From positions 1 through 64,000 of the forward strand of contig WFPK01000053.1 in the NCBI GenBank assembly GCA_015487555.1: a stretch of 64,000 nucleotides of DNA. Reading direction: 5' to 3'. The notes beneath the pieces were generated by a model. The model made no database searches. It was not told where the DNA came from and worked only from the letters and a program-made list of their open reading frames with translations. Below are positions 49,603-58,602 of the stretch, in pieces (within the stretch, counting starts at the first letter, position 1; every line of letters begins with the position of its first letter). A program made the translations under genes and the position numbers. This stretch comes from Phycisphaerales bacterium. Lineage in GTDB: Bacteria > Planctomycetota > Phycisphaerae > Phycisphaerales > UBA1924.

Positions 49603-50703
49603 ATGATGACAACCGATTCCGAGCAATCAACATCGCCCGAATCTGGCTCGGTTTCGATCCGTGCCGACGAACTCGCCGGGCTCGTCGAGGGTCGGCTGGT
49701 TGGAAACCCCGAGCTTATCCTCACCGAACTGGCCTCGATCGAAGACGGCAGCCCGGGCTCGCTTACCTTCATCCGCTCGAAAAACTTCGCCAACCTCTGG
49801 AGCGATTCCTCCTGCTCGGCAGCACTCGTCACCCAGGGGGTCGATGTTCCCGGTCATGATCCCGAGACACGGGCACTCATCTTTGTCCCCGATGCGGATA
49901 TCGCGGTGATCAAAATCCTCGAAGCGATCAAACCCAAACCCTCAGCTCCAGGTGTTGGGATTCATCCCAGCGCCACCGTCCACCCCGATGCCCAGATTCA
50001 CCCCGAAGCTTCGATTGGTCCGGGATGTGTCGTCTGCCAAGGAGCAGCCATCGCTTCGGGTGTTGTTCTGGTTGCCAATGCCTACATTGGGCAAGATGCC
50101 CAAATCGGACAAGACACCATCTTGCACCCCGGAGTGGTTGTCGGCGATCGGTGCGTCGTCGGCGATCGTGGACTCATCTTTGCCAACTGTGTCATCGGTG
50201 CCGACGGGTTTGGATTTCTCACCGCGACTAAGGATCGCCCCGTGACCAAGGTGCCTCAGATCGGTACGGTTGAAATCGGCGATGATGTTGAGATCGGTGC
50301 CTGCTCGACGATTGACCGTGCCAAGTTCGGCGTGACCAGAGTCGGGCATCGCACCAAAGTTGATAACCAGGTTCATATCGCCCATAACTGCATTGTTGGC
50401 AACGATGTCCTGCTATGCGGGCGAACAACCCTCGGGGGCTCATCGACCATCGGGGACCGTACCATGATCGGGGGGGCGGTGGTGCTCAACGATCAGGCAA
50501 CCGTTGGAGAAGATGTCAAAATCGCAGGCGGCGCAATCGTGCTCGACGAAATTCCCCGCGGCGAGACGGTTCTGGGGGTTCCTGCGATGCCTGCGCGCAC
50601 CGCCCTGGCCAATGCAGCAGCGAGCCGAAACCTCGCCAAGTTCTGCCGACGGGTCGAGAAAACACTCAAAAAACTCGACCCAGACTACAACAACTCATCC
50701 TGA
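49603..50703 (+). CDS. lpxD: UDP-3-O-acylglucosamine N-acyltransferase
   Basis: Left-handed beta-helix hexapeptides; GADGFGFLTATKDRPVTKVPQIGTVEIGDDVEIGACSTIDRAKFGVTRVGHRTKVDNQVHIAHNC. Confidence 0.94.
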   Translation: MMTTDSEQSTSPESGSVSIRADELAGLVEGRLVGNPELILTELASIEDGSPGSLTFIRSKNFANLWSDSSCSAALVTQGVDVPGHDPETRALIFVPDADIAVIKILEAIKPKPSAPGVGIHPSATVHPDAQIHPEASIGPGCVVCQGAAIASGVVLVANAYIGQDAQIGQDTILHPGVVVGDRCVVGDRGLIFANCVIGADGFGFLTATKDRPVTKVPQIGTVEIGDDVEIGACSTIDRAKFGVTRVGHRTKVDNQVHIAHNCIVGNDVLLCGRTTLGGSSTIGDRTMIGGAVVLNDQATVGEDVKIAGGAIVLDEIPRGETVLGVPAMPARTALANAAASRNLAKFCRRVEKTLKKLDPDYNNSS

Positions 50704-50713
50704 TCCCAAGCCC

Positions 50714-51577
50714 ATGATGAACCGGACCACACTCAATGACGCTGTCCGTATCGCGGGCACCGGGCTCTTCACTGCCGAGCCTGTCGCATTGGCGATCTGC
50801 CCATCGCACGATCAATCGGGGATCACCTTCCGCCGAGCCGATACCAGGGTCCCTGTTCATATCGCCAACCTCTCCGCGATGCCCGTGCATGAAGCCTTCG
50901 CCCAGATGCCCCCTCGGTGTACGAGTATCTGCTCCCAATCCACCAACATCGCCACCATCGAGCACCTGCTCAGCGCCCTGGTTGGGATGGGGATCACCGA
51001 CGCCTCGATCGAGATCAGGTCGCCACATCCACATTGCGAGATTCCGATCATGGACGGGTCAGCCCGCGATTTTGTCAACGCCTTGAGCGAAGTCGGCATC
51101 GAAACACTCGAATCTCAGGTCGAGCCCATCACCATCGACAAGCCGATCATCATCGAAGAGCACGGCGCGTCGATCACCATCGAGCCGGCCCAATCGCCTA
51201 GCTATACCTACACCATCGACTACCCGACGGATCCCATCGCATCGGCAACAGTCACCTGGCAAGGTGATTCGACCGACTATGCCAGTCGCATCGCCCTGGC
51301 CCGTACCTTCTGTCTCGAGCGTGAAGCCAACGCGATGCAAAGCGCCGGGCTCTTCAAACACCTCCAAATCAACGATTTACTGGTCATCGGCGACATCGGA
51401 CCGATCGAGAACACCTATCGCCACGAGCACGAATGTGCCCTGCACAAACTCCTCGATCTCATCGGCGACCTTGCGCTCGTTGGTCGCCCCTTGTGCGCCA
51501 AAGTCAGTGCGATCAAATCCGGGCACGCCATGACTCACCGGGCAGCCAGAGCGATCATCGGGCAGCAGCGCTACTGA
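50714..51577 (+). CDS. lpxC: UDP-3-O-acyl-N-acetylglucosamine deacetylase
   Basis: TIEHLLSALVGMGI, IPIMDGSARDFVNAL, HECALHKLLDLIGDLALVGRPL, GHAMTHRAARAI. Confidence 0.92.
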   Translation: MMNRTTLNDAVRIAGTGLFTAEPVALAICPSHDQSGITFRRADTRVPVHIANLSAMPVHEAFAQMPPRCTSICSQSTNIATIEHLLSALVGMGITDASIEIRSPHPHCEIPIMDGSARDFVNALSEVGIETLESQVEPITIDKPIIIEEHGASITIEPAQSPSYTYTIDYPTDPIASATVTWQGDSTDYASRIALARTFCLEREANAMQSAGLFKHLQINDLLVIGDIGPIENTYRHEHECALHKLLDLIGDLALVGRPLCAKVSAIKSGHAMTHRAARAIIGQQRY

Positions 51578-51631
51578 GAAACAACGAAATGGCAAGAGGC
51601 AAGAGGATTTGTATTGCACGCAGCCCAGGCT

Positions 51632-53509
51632 TTACGGGCACCCATCAGCAAATGCAATCAGGAATGCGGAAACATCAAAGAAGTTAAACTCACCATTCTC
51701 ATCGAAGTCTGCTGCGGGGTCTGCCTTGCTAAACAAGGTCAAGAACGCAGAAACATCGAAGAAGTCGAGCTCACCATCATCAGTGAGGTCCGCAGCACAC
51801 GATGGAGCGCACGAGGCGATCATCGAACAGAACGGCGTCACCGCAGCCACTTGCGAATAGGCAAACCCATCTGGAGCACTCGGATCGGCAACGATCCATT
51901 GCATATAAAAAGTCTGTCCATCCATCGCCGGGTTGTCGATCGGGTAGATCAGCGTCCCGAACCCATCGCCAGCGCCCATCCCATTGAGCGCGATCGGGCC
52001 GACGAGTTCATCCTGAAGCACAAGCCCATCAACCGGCGGGGTCGACGAAATCGCCACCCATGCTTGGGCTCCGCCAAGGGCAAAGTCGAGCCCGATCTTG
52101 AATCCGAGGTTCCCGATATTGGGAGGCACCACCGCGATCATCTTGGGCGTATACCCGCCGGTGCCCATGACCCCTGATTCGGTAATCATCGGGTTGGGTG
52201 TGTCGAGCTCGGTATGAAGCGTCGGGCGATCGAACGGGAAGGTCTCGTTGGCGACCCGTGGATCCGTCAGGGCGGTGTTGATGAAGTTTTTGACGATCGC
52301 TTCGTTTTCAGGCGAGAAGACGATCGGTGAGTTGAGCCTGAAATCCCGATTCTCAGGCAACGGCCCAAGCCCATTGCGATGGGCATAAAAATCAAAAACA
52401 TCATCCATCGTCTCGATCATGCCCGTGTGCATAAACCGATCACGCAATCCAACATTGCGAAGCGTGCTCATCCGAAAGGCACCCCGCTCAAAGCTCACCC
52501 CGGTGACACCTGCGCGGCCGATATCTTCTTCGATCGGGCGCACGCCCTCGACGATGAAGTTGTTGGTGGTGAACAGTGGGGCAGTATGACAGTTGTTGCA
52601 GGTCGAACCGCGATAGAGCGTCCACCCGAGCTGCTGTTCGGGGGTCATCGCCGAGTCATCACCCGCATTCCACAAATCCCAAGGCGACTCGCCAGGCACC
52701 AGCGTCCGCTCATAGGTCGCAATCGCAAACCCGATCCGCGCAGCGGTCACCTCAGGATCGCCAAAGGCTGACTCAAAGAGCGCCGGGTAAGTCTCATTGG
52801 CGGTAATCGCATCGAGCATATCCTGAGGGATATTCGACGCCAGAGCCAAGGGTTTGGCGTTGGCGATCTTGGTTGTCACCGATGCCCAGTCTCGATCCTG
52901 GTGGGCCATCTCGATGTCATTGAGGATCGGAACGAGCGATTGAATCTCGAGTGCAGCACTTGAAATCGCGAGGGTTTCGCCGGTAACGGGATCAATATAA
53001 TCGCCCTCAGCCCGTCCATCCCAGAACAGGTTGCCGACATACATCGACACATGGTTGTTCATCGAACGCCGCCCGGTGACTTGAGGCTCAAGATCATACA
53101 AAGGCGAACGGATATAGAGCCCGTCAACATCCGTAGCGATCAGCCCGGGCGATCCATCGAGATCGTCAGGTGTTCCAAAGATGCCATCGAAAGCCGGGTT
53201 GAGCCCGACGCGTGGATCGACGCCGCCTTCGGATGGGATATGGCAGGTGCCACACGAGATGGTGTTGTCGCTCGAGAGCTGTTCATCCCAGAACAGAATC
53301 TTGCCCAGCACCCGTTTTTCTTCGGTCACCGGATTCTCAGGAGGCGCAAAGGGTTCCCACAATCCGATCACCGCTCCATCCGCCCGGTCGAGTTCGCGCT
53401 CGGACTGGGCGGATGCGTTCGTGGTGCCAAAGAACCCAACAAAAACAACAGAAGCCGTGGGCACAAGTGCGCCCAAGGCTTTGATGGCCGAGTGAAAACG
53501 GTATGGCAT
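51632..53509 (-). CDS. Di-heme cytochrome c peroxidase/MauG-like protein with GC-type dockerin-like module
   Basis: Signal peptide; VLGKILFWDEQLSSDNTISCGTCHIPSEGG, CNNCHTAPLFTTNNF, RNVGLRDRFMHTGM; C-term CAADLTDDGELDFFDVSAFL..FADGCP. Confidence 0.88.
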   Translation of the reverse strand: MPYRFHSAIKALGALVPTASVVFVGFFGTTNASAQSERELDRADGAVIGLWEPFAPPENPVTEEKRVLGKILFWDEQLSSDNTISCGTCHIPSEGGVDPRVGLNPAFDGIFGTPDDLDGSPGLIATDVDGLYIRSPLYDLEPQVTGRRSMNNHVSMYVGNLFWDGRAEGDYIDPVTGETLAISSAALEIQSLVPILNDIEMAHQDRDWASVTTKIANAKPLALASNIPQDMLDAITANETYPALFESAFGDPEVTAARIGFAIATYERTLVPGESPWDLWNAGDDSAMTPEQQLGWTLYRGSTCNNCHTAPLFTTNNFIVEGVRPIEEDIGRAGVTGVSFERGAFRMSTLRNVGLRDRFMHTGMIETMDDVFDFYAHRNGLGPLPENRDFRLNSPIVFSPENEAIVKNFINTALTDPRVANETFPFDRPTLHTELDTPNPMITESGVMGTGGYTPKMIAVVPPNIGNLGFKIGLDFALGGAQAWVAISSTPPVDGLVLQDELVGPIALNGMGAGDGFGTLIYPIDNPAMDGQTFYMQWIVADPSAPDGFAYSQVAAVTPFCSMIASCAPSCAADLTDDGELDFFDVSAFLTLFSKADPAADFDENGEFNFFDVSAFLIAFADGCP

Positions 53510-53638
53510 GACGGAATCCTTAGCGTTGAAAAACTGATCAGTCTCCGGGGAAAGTATACACCAAATCTCATTATTCACAACAGAATAAAGGACCAAAAAG
53601 CCCGCTATAAGCGATGTCTACGAGGAATTTTATAGGGT

Positions 53639-54844
53639 TTACCGACACCCGGCATTGAACGAGCTGAGAAAGGCTGAGACATCGAAGAAGTTGTACAGCC
53701 CGTCGTTTGTAAAATCCGCCACCGGGTCGTTGGCGTCAAAGGCGCTCAAGAATGTCGAGATATCGAAGAAGTTGAGCAATCCATCGCCGGTGAGATCGGC
53801 TGGGCACAAGGGAAAGCATCCGGGTTCGGGTTGGTTTACATCCCATCCGTTGCCGCCAAAGGCGACAATGGCATCAAGCGAGCGATCATTGAATGCGCCG
53901 TATCCGATGAATCCTTCCGCTTCAACTTGTGCAAGAAAGTCACTTGCCCGCGCATTGTTCTCGGAAGCGGATTGGTTATTCCGGTTGATGATGTAGTCCG
54001 TGACCAGCACCGCTTTGCTGTTGAGTTTGTATGTGCGGAGCAGATCGAGTGCGTAGCTGGTCTGGGCTGGAAGCTGCGGAGCAAGCTCGTCATACCACAC
54101 ATCCTCTCGCCCGACCCCATTGATCGAGGCGAAGTAGTCAGCTGTTTCTGAATCAAGCTCGCCGTTGTCGTTGAGGATGATGTCCACCCCACCCTGAGGG
54201 AAAACCAGAAAATCCACATCGCTGCGTACGACACGCGCGTGGCGGGCGATTTCCTCGACAAAGTCGATCATCTCGGTGCGGGCCTGGGCGCGCGGGCGTT
54301 CGACGATGCCATCGGGCGATGACCAGAAGTAAAAAGCATCAATGATATCGAGATACACCCCATCAAACCCCGCATCAATAATCGCATCATACGGCGAGGT
54401 GTAAGGCCCCGCATCCGTTCCAACGATCAAATGCTGCCATTGAGGCATCCAGTAGCGAACCTTGAAGTTGCCTTCCCAGTCCGGATTGGTCGGGCCCAGC
54501 CACGCGGGGGCGACGCCCGGGATCGGATTGTTGTCATCATCAATCCATCCGGGATCAAAGTAATCTCGATATGACTCAGCTTCGCCAATCGACAGGTACG
54601 CGAGCACTTTCTTCGGGCACGGGCCATCAGACCGGATCTGCTCAATTTCCTGGGCGGTGAAGGCGGTTGCCTGCGATCCGTCAGCAGTAGGCTCAAGGAT
54701 CAACCAATCAACATCGGCATCAATGAGCTGTTGCACCGTCATGGCGTCGGGTTGAAGCACATAGAGCAAGTCTTGACGCTGACCCAGAGCGTATGGAGTG
54801 GTGAGCATCAAGAGAACGCTGCCGAATAAAAACGATCTGTGCAT
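53639..54844 (-). CDS. GH114-like (endo-alpha-1,4-polygalactosaminidase/TM1410-like) protein with GC-type dockerin-like module
   Basis: VLAYLSIGEAESYRDYFDPGW, GFDGVYLDIIDAFYFW; C-term CPADLTGDGLLNFFDISTFL..FNAGCR. Confidence 0.8.
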   Translation of the reverse strand: MHRSFLFGSVLLMLTTPYALGQRQDLLYVLQPDAMTVQQLIDADVDWLILEPTADGSQATAFTAQEIEQIRSDGPCPKKVLAYLSIGEAESYRDYFDPGWIDDDNNPIPGVAPAWLGPTNPDWEGNFKVRYWMPQWQHLIVGTDAGPYTSPYDAIIDAGFDGVYLDIIDAFYFWSSPDGIVERPRAQARTEMIDFVEEIARHARVVRSDVDFLVFPQGGVDIILNDNGELDSETADYFASINGVGREDVWYDELAPQLPAQTSYALDLLRTYKLNSKAVLVTDYIINRNNQSASENNARASDFLAQVEAEGFIGYGAFNDRSLDAIVAFGGNGWDVNQPEPGCFPLCPADLTGDGLLNFFDISTFLSAFDANDPVADFTNDGLYNFFDVSAFLSSFNAGCR

Positions 54845-54919
54845 ACCGAATCTCCAAAGAGGAAAACCAGTATCCTGTTCGCCTTCGATTCTCTGCGGTT
54901 CTCTTGATATACAAGAGTT

Positions 54920-56134
54920 TTATGATCCGACCAGCGCTTCATTGGTCTCAAAGCGTTGCAGTGCTGCCAGGAGCTGCTCGACCTGCACAGGCGGCGGCAT
55001 ATTGAGCATCCGTCGGCGAAGAGCGGTAATGGTCTGCAATGGCTTGTCTTCGATGAGCAAATCCTCTTTGCGTGTGCCGCTGGCAGCGAGGTTGATCGCG
55101 GGGAAGAGTCGTTTCTCAGCGATCTTGCGATCGAGAATCAGCTCCATATTGCCCGTGCCTTTGAACTCCTCGAAGATCACCTGATCGCCTTGGCTGCCGG
55201 TATCGACCAGGCAGGTGGCGATGATGGTGAGCGACCCACCCTCTTCGGTATTGCGCGCTGCGCCGAAGATTTGCTTGGGGATTTCGAGGGCCTTCGAGTC
55301 GATCCCCCCCGACATCGTGCGCCCAGAGCTGGCGTGCTTGTTCGAGCGGTTGAATGCCCGTCCGATCCGGGTGAGCGAATCGAGCACGATAAACACATGC
55401 TTGCCTGCTTCGACCATGGCTTTGGCCCGTTCGATCGTGGTGATCGAGAGTTCGATGTGCTTGGCGATATCATGATCGTTGCTCGATGCGAAGAGCTCGA
55501 TCTGCTCGCGTTTCCAAGGCTTGTCCCAAGGCTCGTCGCCGTCACGCTGGGCAGCGTTGCCGTGAAATGTGCGGAGGAAATCCGTCACTTCCTCGGGGCG
55601 CTCGTCAATGAGCAATGCCATCACATGCACATCAGGGTGATTCATCAGCACCGCGGTGGTGATGTCCTTGAGCAGCGTCGTCTTGCCCGCTTTGGGAGGC
55701 GAAACAATCAATCCTCGCTGTCCACGCCCGATCGGGCAGAAGAGATCAATCAATCGGCACACCGGCGGACACCCGGGATACTCGAGTGTCAAGCGTGGGG
55801 CCGGGTCAATACTCGTCAAATCCGCAAACTGCTTGCGCGACGCGAAGTCTTCGGGGCTCATCCCTTCGATTTCGATGAACCGCTCGACCACCGGACGAGG
55901 CTTGCGAGGCCCAGATGGCCCGCGCCCCCTTCGGCGTCTTCGGGGCTTCTTCTCCACGACCTCCACCTCGACGCGCAATCCATCACGCAACGGTAAATTC
56001 TCCCCGAAATGAACAGGGACAAACGGATCGTCGGGAGCTTCAAGCGTCTTGGCGGTGGTGTCCGAGAGTTGTCGAACACGCCCCTCAGAACGCTTTGGCC
56101 ATTCCAGTATGCCAGTCAGCGTGGTTGTAGACAT
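54920..56134 (-). CDS. rho: Transcription termination factor Rho
   Basis: DLFCPIGRGQRGLIVSPPKAGKTTLLKDI, VFIVLDSLTRIGRAFN, SGGIDSKALEIPKQIFGAARN; Arg-rich insert PRRRRRGRGPSGPRKPRP. Confidence 0.94.
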   Translation of the reverse strand: MSTTTLTGILEWPKRSEGRVRQLSDTTAKTLEAPDDPFVPVHFGENLPLRDGLRVEVEVVEKKPRRRRRGRGPSGPRKPRPVVERFIEIEGMSPEDFASRKQFADLTSIDPAPRLTLEYPGCPPVCRLIDLFCPIGRGQRGLIVSPPKAGKTTLLKDITTAVLMNHPDVHVMALLIDERPEEVTDFLRTFHGNAAQRDGDEPWDKPWKREQIELFASSNDHDIAKHIELSITTIERAKAMVEAGKHVFIVLDSLTRIGRAFNRSNKHASSGRTMSGGIDSKALEIPKQIFGAARNTEEGGSLTIIATCLVDTGSQGDQVIFEEFKGTGNMELILDRKIAEKRLFPAINLAASGTRKEDLLIEDKPLQTITALRRRMLNMPPPVQVEQLLAALQRFETNEALVGS

Positions 56135-56453
56135 GTGTTTTCTTGTTTCACAACAGACCTCATGCATAACACACAGTAAAATCTGAAGCGTAGTTCGTGC
56201 ATCTCGTCCGCGTTATCTGGTGGCTGACAGGTCGGCCCACCAAGTCTCGGCCGTCGATGCGATTGCTGGAAGTATACACCGGGTATCAACAGAATCCTAC
56301 TCCAAATCCTCAAGCATCCCCCGAGATGGGTGCCGTGGCCTCCAATTCGTGCCCCTGCCCTTGGCCTTGCTAAGATAGGGGATCGTTGGCGCTCAGAGAG
56401 CGACTTTTTATCGCCCCTGGTTATCGCCCCTCACTGTCGCCCCTGGAACACGC

Positions 56454-58214
56454 ATGCAGACCTTGCGAGGCATCCCAGTATCCCCCGGATTTGTGATCGG
56501 GCGCATCTTCGTCATCGAGGATGAATCCCGCCCGCGCGTCCACAAACGCGAGATTGACCCCGCCGATGTTCCCGCCGAGCTCGAACGCTACGAGTTCGCC
56601 CGCGCCGCTTCGATCAGCGAGCTCAACGAGCTCCACAAAACCGCAGCCGACGAAATGGGCAAAGAGGCCGCCAAAATCTTCCTCTTCCACATCGGCGTGC
56701 TCTGCGATCCCTCCGTGATGACTCCGATCAAAAAAATGATCGAAGAAGAGCATCTCAACGCTGAGTATGCGATCTCGAGCACCTTCAACACCATCGCCAA
56801 AAAATTCGCCAACCACCCCGATTCCACCTTCCAGTCCAAGGTCGATGACCTTCGCGATCTCGCATCGCGCCAGCTCGAAAACCTCGATACCAGGAAGAAA
56901 GTCTCGATCACCAACCTCAACGAAGGCACCGTCATTGTCGCCCGCGATCTGACCCCATCGCAGACCGCCGGGTTCGATCGAACCAAAGTCGCCGCCTTTG
57001 TCACCGCGCTGGGCGGCCGAACCAGCCACACCGCGATCGTCGCTGGAGCACTCAATCTCCCCGCAGTGGTCGGGGTCAAAGGGCTCCTCTCGCAGGCCAA
57101 CGATGGGCAAAGAATCATCGTCGATGGCGAAAAAGGACTCATCATCCTCGACCCCGATGATGAAACCATCGAACACTACCACCAGGCGCAAATCCGTGCC
57201 CGCCAGGTCAGCCTCTCGCTCCACGAATACGCCAAACTCCCCGCCATCACCGCCGACGGGGTGCACATCACCCTCTTGGGCAATATCGAGTTCGCCCACG
57301 AAATCGACCAGGTCATCAACGACGGCGGCACCGGCATCGGACTCTACCGCACCGAGTTCCTCTTCCTCACACGCCAGAATAAACCCACCGAAGAGGACCA
57401 CTACCGCGCTTACTCCGAGTGCGTCAAACACCTCAAAGGCAAGCCCCTCACCATCCGAACCATCGACCTGGGGGCTGACAAATACACCCAAGAACAAGAA
57501 GAAAACCCTGAACGAAACCCGTACCTTGGGCTGCGTTCGATCCGGTATTGTCTGGTGCATCAGGATATTTTCCGCACCCAGTTGCGGGCGATTCTCCGCG
57601 CCAGCGCCCATGGCCCGATCAAAGTGATGTTCCCGCTGGTGACCAATATCGCCGAGTTCCGTACGGGGAAATATTTCATCCGCGAAGAGATGGAAGAGCT
57701 TGATGAGCAAGGGGTTGCGTACGATAAGGATATCGAGATCGGGATGATGGTCGAGGTACCCGCCGCGGCCCTGATGGCCGGTTCGTTCGCCCGAGAAGTC
57801 GACTTTTTTTCCGTCGGAACCAACGATCTTGTGCAATACACCCTCGCAGTTGACCGAACAAATGAACGGGTCGCGTCTCTATATACCCCGATCCACCCGG
57901 CGGTGCTCAAGCTCATCCGCGATGTGACCCGTGCGGGGCGTCGCCATGAGGTCCCGGTGTCATGCTGCGGGCAATCGGCTGCCGATCCTGTCTTTGCCGC
58001 GTTGCTGTTGGGGCTCGGGGTGCGTACCATCTCAGCAACCGGATCGTCGATCCCTATGCTCAAGAAGACGATTCGTGGGCTGACTGTGTCCCGATGCGAA
58101 CGGATTGCTAAAAAAGCGATCAGTTTCGATTCCGAAGCCGAAGCTGCCAGCTATGTGCGGTCGAGGCTCAGAAAACTTGTCCCCGAGGTGTTCGACGGGC
58201 GTCCCGTCGGCTAG
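56454..58214 (+). CDS. ptsI: Phosphoenolpyruvate--protein phosphotransferase (PTS enzyme I)
   Basis: LRGIPVSPGFVIGRIFV, ALGGRTSHTAIVAGALNLPAVVG active His, GIGLYRTEFLFL, VEVPAAALMAGSFAREVDFFSVGTNDLVQY. Confidence 0.92.
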   Translation: MQTLRGIPVSPGFVIGRIFVIEDESRPRVHKREIDPADVPAELERYEFARAASISELNELHKTAADEMGKEAAKIFLFHIGVLCDPSVMTPIKKMIEEEHLNAEYAISSTFNTIAKKFANHPDSTFQSKVDDLRDLASRQLENLDTRKKVSITNLNEGTVIVARDLTPSQTAGFDRTKVAAFVTALGGRTSHTAIVAGALNLPAVVGVKGLLSQANDGQRIIVDGEKGLIILDPDDETIEHYHQAQIRARQVSLSLHEYAKLPAITADGVHITLLGNIEFAHEIDQVINDGGTGIGLYRTEFLFLTRQNKPTEEDHYRAYSECVKHLKGKPLTIRTIDLGADKYTQEQEENPERNPYLGLRSIRYCLVHQDIFRTQLRAILRASAHGPIKVMFPLVTNIAEFRTGKYFIREEMEELDEQGVAYDKDIEIGMMVEVPAAALMAGSFAREVDFFSVGTNDLVQYTLAVDRTNERVASLYTPIHPAVLKLIRDVTRAGRRHEVPVSCCGQSAADPVFAALLLGLGVRTISATGSSIPMLKKTIRGLTVSRCERIAKKAISFDSEAEAASYVRSRLRKLVPEVFDGRPVG

Positions 58215-58602
58215 CTCAATCTCGCGTATCTTTGCTCGATCTTTATCAGGTCGCTGCAGAGTCCAACGATTGATCCTCGGCCACGAACAACGCGCAGTCG
58301 TTGGCTCGACCCACCAGAGTTGAGTCAACAGGCCGCCGAGTCATCTAGGTGTGCTCTTCGAGCGATGTGATTGATCTTTGCGATCAATCCGGCGCATGGC
58401 CAAAGCGTGTGCTCCAGATTTGTGGGGCGTGCGTACACCGAGATAACCACGCCAGCCGCTGCCATATTTCAGTGAGCACCGAGTGCACAGGCACCGCGCA
58501 ACTTTACAGCTTCTGCCCCACACGCCCCGACGCGACTCTGCGTTCGTGCGTTTGCATGGCTAGGCCCAAAGTCACTCACTGACCAACAAGGTCACGATAC
58601 CA

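Noticed and set aside
54956-55996. 346-aa plus-strand ORF opposite rho
   Set aside because: Antisense shadow ORF of Rho.
56421-57836. 471-aa minus-strand ORF opposite ptsI
   Set aside because: Antisense shadow ORF of a well-supported enzyme I gene; Asp/Gly-rich composition typical of reading opposite a high-GC codon bias.
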